From Stenotrophomonas rhizophila (lineage in GTDB: Bacteria > Pseudomonadota > Gammaproteobacteria > Xanthomonadales > Xanthomonadaceae), in NCBI RefSeq assembly GCF_007667275.1, contig NZ_VDQT01000003.1:495386-559385 (forward strand): a stretch of 64,000 nt of DNA. Direction: 5' to 3'. The notes under the pieces were generated by a model. It searched no databases and was not told where the DNA came from. It saw only the letters and a list, made by a program, of their open reading frames with translations. Within the stretch, counting starts at the first letter, position 1. Each line of letters starts with the position of its first letter. Shown here in pieces: positions 53,494 through 61,800 of this stretch. Position numbers and translations under genes: made by a program.

Positions 53494-56400
53494 TCAACGA
53501 TCCGGACGGTGCGACGTGTTGGCGTCGCCCTGGCGTTCCAGGAACTCCTTGGACGGTTCGTCCAGCTTGTCGCCCAGCATGCGGCGGACCACCACGAAGA
53601 ACACCGGGATCATCAGCAGGCCGAGGAAGGTGGCGAACACCATGCCGCCGATCACGCCCGTGCCGATGGCGTGACGCGCGTTGGCGCCGGCACCGGTGGA
53701 GATCGCCATCGGGATCACGCCCATGATGAACGCGAACGAGGTCATCAGGATCGGGCGGAAGCGCAGGCGCGACGCCTCGATGGTTGCCTCGCGCAGGCTC
53801 TTGCCCGCCGCCCGCTGCTCCACCGCGAACTCCACGATCAGGATCGCGTTCTTGGCCGCAAGACCAATGACCGTGATCAGGCCGATCTTGAAGTACAGGT
53901 CGTTGGGCAGCCCGCGGGCCAGCGAGAACGCCAGCGCACCGAGCACGCCCAGCGGCACCACCAACAGCACCGCCACCGGGATCGACCAGCTTTCATACAG
54001 CGCCGCAAGGCACAGGAACACCACCACGATCGACAACACCAGCAGCAGCGTCGCCGCATTGCCGGCCAGGATTTCCTGGTAGGACATGCCCGACCAGTCG
54101 TAGCCGAAGCCCGGCGGCAGGTCGTCCTGCACGATCCGCTCCATCGCCTGCATCGCCTCGCCCGAGCTCTTGCCCGGCGCCTGCGAACCCACGATGTTGA
54201 TCGCCGAATAGCCGTTGTAGCGGCTGAGCGACGGCGGTGCCGACACCCATTCCGACTTCACCACCGTGCTCAGCGGAATCATCGCCGGCGTACCGTCGCT
54301 GTTCTTCTGCAGCGAACTCGGCGTGTAGAAGCTGTTCAGCGACTCCGCCCCGGTCCGGAACGGACCGTCGGCCTGCATCGTGACCCGCTTGATGCGGCCC
54401 TCATAGAAGAAGTCGTTCACGTACACCGGCGCCAGCATCAGCTGGATCGTGCTGTACACGTCCGACACCGACAGGCCCATGGTCTGCGCCTGCACGCGGT
54501 CCACGTGCAGCTGCAGCTGCGGTGCGTTTTCCAGCCCGTTCGGACGCACGCCGGTGAGCAGTTCCTTCTCTTCCGCCGCCTTGCCCAGCAGGATGTTGCG
54601 CGCCTGCGTCAGCTGTTCGAAGCCGGCACCGCCACGGTCCTGCAGCCACATGTCGAAGCCGCCGAACTGGCCCAGGCCCTGTACCGTCGGCAGGTTGACC
54701 ACGAAGATCTGCGCTTCCTTGATGCCGTAGAACGCGCCGTTCATGTTGCCGATGAACTCGGGCACCGTGATATCGCGGTCCGCCCAGGGCTTGAGCCGGA
54801 TGAAGCCCATGCCCACGTTTTCACCGGAACCGACGAAGCTGAAACCGGCCACCTGCAGCATGCCCTCGAAACCATCCTGCTTTTCCAGGATGCCGCGCAT
54901 CTGGGCGAAGGTCGCATTGGTCTGCGCCTTGGTCGAGCCCGGCGGGAGCTGCACGATCGCCAGCGCATAGCCCTGGTCTTCTTCCGGAAGGAAGCTGCCC
55001 GGCATGCGGGTGAACAGGAAGCCGCACAGCACCGTGAGCACCACGAACAGGATCATCCAGCGCGGCGCATGCTTCACCGCCGAGGTGATGTGGCCCACGT
55101 AGGTGCCGCTGACCTTGTCGTAGTACTTGTTGAAGGTGCGGTACACCACGTTCGGCTTGCCGTGCGTGGGCGTGAGGAAGGTCGCGCACAACGCCGGGGT
55201 GAAGCCCAGCGCCAGGAACGCCGAGAACGCCATCGCGATGGCGATGGTCAGCGCGAACTGCTTGTAGATCTCGCCGGCCGCGCCGCCCTGCAGCGCCGAC
55301 GGAATGAACACCGCCGCCAGCACCACCGTGATCGCCACCACCGCGCCGGTGATCTGGGTCATGGCCTTCTGGGTCGCGGCCTTCGGCGGCAGCTTCTCCT
55401 CGGTCATGATCCGTTCGACGTTCTCGATCACCACGATCGCGTCATCGACCACGATGCCGATCGCCAGCACCATCGCGAACAGGGTCAGCTGATTGATGGT
55501 GAAGCCGATGATGCTCATGCCCAGGAAGGTGCCGAGCAGGGCCACCGGGATCACCAGGGTCGGAATCAGCGTCGCGCGGAAGTTCTGCAGGAAGATCAGC
55601 ATCACCAGGAAGACCAGCACGATCGCTTCGATCAGGGTCTTGACCACTTCCTCGATCGAGATCTTCACGAAGGTGGTGCTGTCGTACGGCGAGAACCAGC
55701 TGACGCCGGCCGGGAAGCTCGGCTGCAGCTCGTCCATCTTGGCGCGCACCGCGTCAGCCACGTTCAACGCGTTGGCACCGGGCAGCAGCTGGATCGCGAA
55801 GGCACCGGTCGGCTTGCCGTTGTACTGCGTATCGAAGCCGTAGTTGTTGGCGCCGAAGGCGATCCGCGCCACGTCCTTGAGCATCACCCGCGAGCCATCC
55901 GCGTTTGCCCGCAGGATGATGTTCTCGAACTGCTCCGGCGAGCTGAAGCGGCCTTCGGCCGACACCGTGGCAGTGAAGTAGTGCCCGGCCGGGGACGGGT
56001 CCGAACCCAGCGAACCGGCGGCGAACTGCACGTTCTGCGCCTTGATCGCGGCCAGTACCTGGCTGGCCGAGAGCCCGTAGCCCTGCATCCGTTCCGGGTT
56101 GAGCCAGATGTTCATGGCGTACTCGGAACCGAACTGCTGGGTGCTGCCGACGCCGGGAATGCGCGAGATCTGGTCGAGCACGCGCGAGCCGACGATGTCG
56201 TTGAGCGCATCGCGGGTGATCGACTCGCGGTCGGACTGCAGCGCGACCACCATCAGGAAGCCGGCGTTGGCCTTGGCCACCACCACGCCCTGCTGGGTCA
56301 CTTCGGTGGGCAGGCGCGGCGTGGCCAGCGACACCTTGTTCTGCACCTGCACCTGCGCGATGTCCGCGTCGGTACCGGTTTCGAAGGTCAGGGTGATCTG

Positions 56401-56664
56401 CGCCCGACCGTTGGAGGCCGACGAGGAACTGAAGTACAGCAGGTGGTCGATACCGGTCAGCTGCTGCTCGATCACCTGGGTGACCGACTTTTCGGTGGTG
56501 TCGGCGCTGGCGCCGGGGTAGGTGGCGCTCACCGTCACCTGGGGCGGTGCGATGCTCGGGTAGGACTCCACGCCCAGACCCAGGATCGAGATCACGCCCG
56601 CAAGCGAGATCAGGATCGCGACCACCCAGGCGAATACCGGGTGTTCAATGAAAAATTTAGGCAT
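53494..56664 (-). CDS. RND multidrug efflux transporter (HAE-1 family)
   Basis: A 1056-residue inner-membrane proton antiporter of the AcrB/MexB type, with twelve membrane segments and two large periplasmic loops. The N-terminus FFIEHPVFAWVVAILI is canonical. The proton-relay Asp pair in GIVVDDAIVVIENVER lies at about 407-408, and GAAGEIYKQFALTIAIAM and AKNAILIVEFA are conserved. It ends with a hydrophilic tail (GDANTSHRPDR). It is third in a tetR-MFP-RND operon, 15 bases after the MFP. No outer-membrane factor gene is present, so it probably borrows a TolC/OprM-like channel. It resembles the Sme pumps; which one cannot be fixed from sequence alone. Confidence 0.95.
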   Translation of the reverse strand: MPKFFIEHPVFAWVVAILISLAGVISILGLGVESYPSIAPPQVTVSATYPGASADTTEKSVTQVIEQQLTGIDHLLYFSSSSASNGRAQITLTFETGTDADIAQVQVQNKVSLATPRLPTEVTQQGVVVAKANAGFLMVVALQSDRESITRDALNDIVGSRVLDQISRIPGVGSTQQFGSEYAMNIWLNPERMQGYGLSASQVLAAIKAQNVQFAAGSLGSDPSPAGHYFTATVSAEGRFSSPEQFENIILRANADGSRVMLKDVARIAFGANNYGFDTQYNGKPTGAFAIQLLPGANALNVADAVRAKMDELQPSFPAGVSWFSPYDSTTFVKISIEEVVKTLIEAIVLVFLVMLIFLQNFRATLIPTLVIPVALLGTFLGMSIIGFTINQLTLFAMVLAIGIVVDDAIVVIENVERIMTEEKLPPKAATQKAMTQITGAVVAITVVLAAVFIPSALQGGAAGEIYKQFALTIAIAMAFSAFLALGFTPALCATFLTPTHGKPNVVYRTFNKYYDKVSGTYVGHITSAVKHAPRWMILFVVLTVLCGFLFTRMPGSFLPEEDQGYALAIVQLPPGSTKAQTNATFAQMRGILEKQDGFEGMLQVAGFSFVGSGENVGMGFIRLKPWADRDITVPEFIGNMNGAFYGIKEAQIFVVNLPTVQGLGQFGGFDMWLQDRGGAGFEQLTQARNILLGKAAEEKELLTGVRPNGLENAPQLQLHVDRVQAQTMGLSVSDVYSTIQLMLAPVYVNDFFYEGRIKRVTMQADGPFRTGAESLNSFYTPSSLQKNSDGTPAMIPLSTVVKSEWVSAPPSLSRYNGYSAINIVGSQAPGKSSGEAMQAMERIVQDDLPPGFGYDWSGMSYQEILAGNAATLLLVLSIVVVFLCLAALYESWSIPVAVLLVVPLGVLGALAFSLARGLPNDLYFKIGLITVIGLAAKNAILIVEFAVEQRAAGKSLREATIEASRLRFRPILMTSFAFIMGVIPMAISTGAGANARHAIGTGVIGGMVFATFLGLLMIPVFFVVVRRMLGDKLDEPSKEFLERQGDANTSHRPDR

Positions 56665-56679
56665 GACGGACGGTTCCCG

Positions 56680-57957
56680 TTATTGCTTGGTCGGTTCGGC
56701 AGCCGGAGCGCCGTCGGACGGCGTGGCAGCCGGGTCGGCGGGTGCCGCGGCGGCATCGGCCGGTGCGGCAGGTGCCTGGCCGGCGGCGGCCGGTGCAGCC
56801 CCGGCCGGGGCCTGGCCATTGCCGTTGGCGGCGGTCGGGGTCCACGGCTTGGCCGTGGCTGGCGCGCCTTCCTTGACCTTCTGCACGCCCGCCACGATCA
56901 CCTGGTCGCCGGCCTCCAGGCCGCTGCTGACCAGCCAGTTGCTGCCCTGCTGGCCTTCGGTGACGACGTTGCGGCGCAGAACCTTGCCGTCCTTGCCGAC
57001 GACCATCACGTAGCCGCCGATGGTGTCACGCTGCAGTGCCTGCAACGGCACCAGGAAGGCATTCTTGCGCTCGCCCAGCGCCGCCTGGAAGCTCACGAAC
57101 GAACCCGGCAGCAGGATCTTGTCCGGGTTCGGCAGCACGGCGCGCAGCGTCACCGCGCCGGTGGACGGGTCGACCACGGCCGAGGAGTAATCCAGCGTGC
57201 CCGGGTGCTCATAGGCGGTGCCGTCGGCCAGCTTCACCTGCACGGTCGACTTGCCGTCGCCGGCCAGGGTCACCGCACCCTTGGCCTGGGCCTGGCGCAG
57301 CTGGGTGAGCTCGTCCGAGCTCATCGAGAAGTTGACGTACAGCGGGTCCAGCTGGTCCACGGTGGTCAACAGGGTGATGTCGCCCTGGCCGACCAGCGCG
57401 CCTTCGGTGACCTGCTGCTTGCCGGCGCGGCCGTCGATCGGCGAGGTGACCTGGGCATAGCCGAGGTTGATCTTGGCGTTCGACAGCGACGCCTGGGCCT
57501 GCTGCACGGCGGCGGCGGCAGTGCGCTCGGTGGCTTCAGCGGCGTCCAGGTCCGACTTGGAGACGAACTTCTGCGGGGCCAGCGAACGGGCACGGGCAGC
57601 GGCCGCCTTGGCATTGGCGTAGGTGGCCTGCGCCGAGGCCAGTTCGGCCTGCGAGGCATTCAACGCGGCCTGCAGCGGCGCCGGGTCGATCAGGAACAGC
57701 ACCTGGCCCTGCTTCACGTCCTGGCCTTCCTGGTAGACGCGCTTGAGCAGCACGCCGGGCACGCGGGCGCGCACGTCGGCACTGCGGTACGGCGACAGGC
57801 GGCCGACCAGCTCACGCTGCAGCGGCAGGGTGTCGGCTTTGGCCTCGATCACGCCCACTTCCGGCGGCGGGGGCGTCTGTTGCTCCTCCTTCTTGCAGGC
57901 GGTCAACGCGACGGCGACTGCGCACGACAGGGCAAAGGTGCGGAGTGGGGCGATCAT
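56680..57957 (-). CDS. RND efflux periplasmic adaptor (membrane fusion lipoprotein)
   Basis: A 425-residue adaptor with signal and lipobox LTAC (Cys21). The lipoyl/hairpin region has ADVRARVPGVLLKRVYQEGQ near 62 and a long alpha-hairpin (about 100-170, AALNASQAELASAQATYANA). The beta-barrel and membrane-proximal domains follow. The last 55 residues are a low-complexity Ala/Pro tail (AAPAAAGQAPAAPADAAAA) beyond the usual AcrA end. It overlaps the tetR stop by one base. Confidence 0.93.
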   Translation of the reverse strand: MIAPLRTFALSCAVAVALTACKKEEQQTPPPPEVGVIEAKADTLPLQRELVGRLSPYRSADVRARVPGVLLKRVYQEGQDVKQGQVLFLIDPAPLQAALNASQAELASAQATYANAKAAAARARSLAPQKFVSKSDLDAAEATERTAAAAVQQAQASLSNAKINLGYAQVTSPIDGRAGKQQVTEGALVGQGDITLLTTVDQLDPLYVNFSMSSDELTQLRQAQAKGAVTLAGDGKSTVQVKLADGTAYEHPGTLDYSSAVVDPSTGAVTLRAVLPNPDKILLPGSFVSFQAALGERKNAFLVPLQALQRDTIGGYVMVVGKDGKVLRRNVVTEGQQGSNWLVSSGLEAGDQVIVAGVQKVKEGAPATAKPWTPTAANGNGQAPAGAAPAAAGQAPAAPADAAAAPADPAATPSDGAPAAEPTKQ

Positions 57958-58616
57958 CAGGAGAAACTCCGGTGTTGGTTTGAATGCGGTGGGCGGACCG
58001 CGTCCGGCGCGGCAAACGCACGCAGGAAGCTGTCCACGGAAAATTCGGCCCAGCGGCGCCGCTGCGAAGCGTCAGCACGATGGGGGGTGTGGAACCGTTG
58101 TTTCTCGAAATCCAGCCCGGCGATCATGCTCAATAGCAGTTCGGCCATGAAGTGCGGGTCGTCATGCCGGAGCAGGCCATCCCGACACCGCTGCTGGATC
58201 CATTCAGCGAGGTGAAGACTGAGCGCACCCGCGCCATCGCGATAGAGCGAACGTGCTTCGTCGGGAAACTGGGCCGCCTCCGCTGCGATCAGGCGGCGGG
58301 CCTGGGCCACGTGGGGTTCGTTGAAGTGGTCCAGGTAGTCGAGCGCGAACTGCAGCAGGCTGCCGCGCAGGTCGTCGCCGTCCAGGGCGCGCAGGCCGGC
58401 GGTGGCGCGGCACAGGTGCCGCTGCAGGACCCGGCGCAGCAGTTCCTGCTTGCTGCCGTAGCGGCTGTAGAGGGTCTGCTTGGAACATCCCGCCTGCTGC
58501 GCGACCGACTCCATGCTCAGCTGCATGCCCTGGGTGGCCATCAGATCGCGCACGGCATCGAACACGCGATGATCGCGCGCGTCGAGGACCGCAGCGGCTG
58601 GGGCAGGGGAGTTCAC
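57957..58616 (-). CDS. TetR family transcriptional regulator of the efflux operon
   Basis: A 219-residue repressor. The N-terminal helix-turn-helix (about 18-62: VRDLMATQGMQLSMESVAQQ, CSKQTLYSRYGSKQELL) belongs to the TetR family; the C-terminal ligand domain carries LNSFL-like ends but no known signature. The GTG start at 58616 lies only about one base from the predicted transcription start, so the mRNA may be leaderless. The gene is in line with, rather than divergent from, the pump genes, so it would be an autoregulated first gene. Confidence 0.9.
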   Translation of the reverse strand: MNSPAPAAAVLDARDHRVFDAVRDLMATQGMQLSMESVAQQAGCSKQTLYSRYGSKQELLRRVLQRHLCRATAGLRALDGDDLRGSLLQFALDYLDHFNEPHVAQARRLIAAEAAQFPDEARSLYRDGAGALSLHLAEWIQQRCRDGLLRHDDPHFMAELLLSMIAGLDFEKQRFHTPHRADASQRRRWAEFSVDSFLRAFAAPDAVRPPHSNQHRSFS

Positions 58617-58620
58617 GCGG

Positions 58621-58652
58621 TGGACTATACCGTCCAGTTCAGAATTGGTGAA
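58621..58652 (-). promoter_or_regulatory. efflux operon promoter with palindromic operator
   Basis: On the minus strand TTCACC (-35, 58647-58652), a 17-base spacer and TATAGT (-10, 58624-58629). The inverted repeat TGGAC-N6-GTCCA (58621-58636) overlaps the -10, a plausible TetR-family operator. The -10 ends seven bases before the GTG start. Confidence 0.65.
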
Positions 58653-58836
58653 GCGTGGCGTTCGGCACGGTCCGTCATGCCGACATCAAGCTGCCACCGC
58701 GCGTGCCGATGCTGTTGCATCCGCTGCATCGCGGTCGGCATCCATACCGCCGCGAATTGAACGTGTCGATGTAAACGCCACCCAACCCGAAAAACCTTAT
58801 TCCGTCCTGCAGCAAGGTGTTTTCATGCGGTAGGGC

Positions 58837-58842
58837 TACAAT
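58837..58842 (+). promoter_or_regulatory. possible -10 element of the glutamate dehydrogenase gene
   Basis: TACAAT, 37 bases before the ATG, preceded by GGTAGGGC; no clear -35. Confidence 0.4.
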
Positions 58843-58879
58843 TTCATCTTTCCAACTGGGCAACACGCACCGCTCTGCC

Positions 58880-61800
58880 ATGAAACCGCAAAAAACAGCA
58901 GCCAAGACCGTGAAAAAAACGACCAAACCAGCCGATACGCAGACTGTTTCGCCAGTGGGCTTCTCGCTGGAACCGGTGTACACGGCCTTGCGCAAGCGTT
59001 ACCCGGCGGCCGGGCAGGCCGAGGCAGTGGCGTTCGCCGCAGACTTCTACAAGCGCATGGAAGCGGACGAGTTCCCGCACCACACCGCTGAAGAATGGGC
59101 CGCGCTGGCCGGCGACACCCTCGAATTCGCGCGCGCGCGCAAAGCTGGCAAAGCCAACGTGCGCGTGTTCAACCCCACCCTGAAGGCCAACGGTTGGGAA
59201 TCGGCGCACACCGTGCTGCAGATCGTCAACGACGACATGCCGTTCCTGGTCGACACCGTGACCATGACCCTGGCCGACCACGGCGTGGGCGTACACGTGC
59301 TGGGCCACCCGGTGATCCGTTTCACCCGCGACAAGTCCGGCAAGGTGTCGAGCGTGGGCGAGGGCACCGCCGAATCGGTGATGCTGCTGGAAATCGACCG
59401 CCAGCCGGCCGAGGCCATGGCCGATGTCGAGCAGGCCATCGTCAAGGCGCTGGAAGAAGTGCGGGCCATCGTCGGCGACTGGCAGGCCATGCGCAGCAAG
59501 GCGCTGGCCCTGGCCGACGACCTCGGCACCCGCCAGCTGCCGGTGGACGACGCGTCGCGCGCCGAAGCGCAGGCATTCCTACGCTGGGCCGCTGAAAACC
59601 ACTTCACCTTCTTCGGCTATCGCGAGTACCGCGTCGAGAAGCAGGGCAAGGAAGACGTGCTGGCGCCGTTGAACGACACCGGCCTGGGCCTGATGCGCGG
59701 CAAGGACAAGTCCGCCGCGCGCCCGGTCAAGACCCTGGCCGCGCAGGGCCTCAACGCCACCACCGGGTTGAAGGACGCGCTGATCCTGACCAAGACCAAC
59801 GCGCGTTCGCGCGTGCACCGCGCCGGCTACATGGATTACATCGGCGTGCTGGAATTCGACGCTAAGGGCAGGATCATCGGCGAACAGCGCTTCCTCGGCC
59901 TGTTCACCTCCAGCGCCTACAACCGCCGCCCGTGGGAAATCCCGCTGGTGCGCCAGCGCCACGAATACGTGATGAGCAAGTCGGGCCTGGCCCCGGCCAG
60001 CCACAGCGGCAAGGCGCTGCGCCACATCCTGGAAACCCTGCCGCGCGAAGAGCTGTTCCAGTCCAGCGAGGAAGAGCTGTACCGCACCGCCATCGGCGTG
60101 CTCGGCCTGCAGGAGCGCGTGCGCAGCCGCCTGTTCCTGCGCCGCGACAAGTACAGCCGTTTCATTTCCGCGCTGGTGTACCTGCCGCGCGAACGCTTCA
60201 ACACCGACGTGCGCCTGCGCATCGAAGCGATGCTCAAGGACGCCCTGCAGGGCGAATACGTGGACAGCTCGGTGGTGCTCGGTGAGTCGCCGCTGGCCCA
60301 GGTGCACCTGATCGTGCGCCCGAAGGCCGGCCAGACCCTGGAAGTGGACACCAGCGTGCTGGAACAGAAGCTGGCCCAGGTCCTGCGCAACTGGCAGGAT
60401 GACCTGCGCGAAGCGCTGGTGGCCCGCCACGGCGAAAGCGAAGGCCTGCGCATCGCCTCGCGCATCGGCAAGGCACTGCCGGCCGGGTACATCGAAGATT
60501 CCAGCACCGAGATCGCGGCCAATGATGTCAGCCAGCTCGACGCGCTGACCGGTCCGGACGACCTGCGCCTGAGCCTGCAGGCCGTGCAGCGCGAAGGCGG
60601 CGAGGGCCTGCGCCTGAAGCTGTACCGCCAGCTGGACGACATTCCGCTGTCCGACGCGCTGCCGATGATGGAAAACATGGGCCTGCGCGTGATCTCCGAG
60701 CGCCCGTACCGCCTCAGCGTGGACAACGCGCCGGTGTACGTGCAGGACTTCGAAGTGGAGTCGCTGGCCGGTCCGATCAACGCCGCCAGCGCCGACGCCG
60801 CGTTCGGCGAAACCTTCGCCCGGGTCTGGCACGGCGACGCCGAGAACGACGGCTTCAACCGCCTGGTGCTGGCCGCCGGCCTGCACTGGCGCCAGGTCGC
60901 CATGCTGCGTGGCTACTGCAAGTACCTGCTGCAGACCGGCGTGCCGTTCTCGCAGGCCTACGTGGAAGCCACCTTCACCCGTTACCCGCTGCTGGCCCGC
61001 CTGCTGGTGGAGCTGTTCGAAGCGCGCTTCGACCCGGCCACCGGGAACGAGGACAAGGCGGCGATCGCCGAGGGCCAGGCCGAGCTGCGCGCACACTTGG
61101 ACGTGCTGTCCGGTGGCGACGAGGCCACCCTCAAGGTGCTCGGCACCGTCGTCGATGCCCGCAAGGGCGACCGCAAGGCACAGATGGACGCGGCGCGCGA
61201 TGCGCTGCTCAAGTTGATGGACCGCGTCTCCAGCCTGGACGAAGACCGCATCCTGCGCAGCTTCATGGGCGTGATCGACGCCACCCTGCGCACCAGCTAC
61301 TACCAGACCGACGCGGAGGGCCGCCACGGCCACGTGATCAGCTTCAAGTTCGATTCGGCGCTGGTGCCGGACCTGCCCAAGCCGCGCCCGTACCGCGAAA
61401 TCTTCGTGTACGGTCCGCGCGTGGAAGGTACCCACCTGCGCTTCGGCGCGGTCGCCCGTGGCGGCCTGCGCTGGTCGGACCGTCGCGAAGACTTCCGCAC
61501 CGAAGTGCTGGGCCTGGTCAAGGCGCAGATGGTGAAGAACACGGTGATCGTGCCGGTCGGTGCCAAGGGTGGCTTCTTCGCCAAGACCCCGCCGGCCAGC
61601 GGCGACCGTGATGCGGTGTTCGCCAACGGCGTGGCCTGCTACAAGCTGTTCATCCAGGGCCTGCTGGACATCACCGACAACATCGTCAACAACAAGATCG
61701 TGCCGCCGGTGGACGTGGTCCGCCACGACATGGACGACCCGTACCTGGTGGTGGCGGCCGACAAGGGCACCGCGACCTTCTCCGACATCGCCAACGGCCT

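Noticed and set aside
53389..58215. A 1608-codon open frame on the plus strand
   Set aside because: It is the antisense shadow of the RND pump and adaptor genes in high-GC DNA; its His/Arg/Gln-rich translation has no domain character and it crosses SMAG repeats and a terminator.
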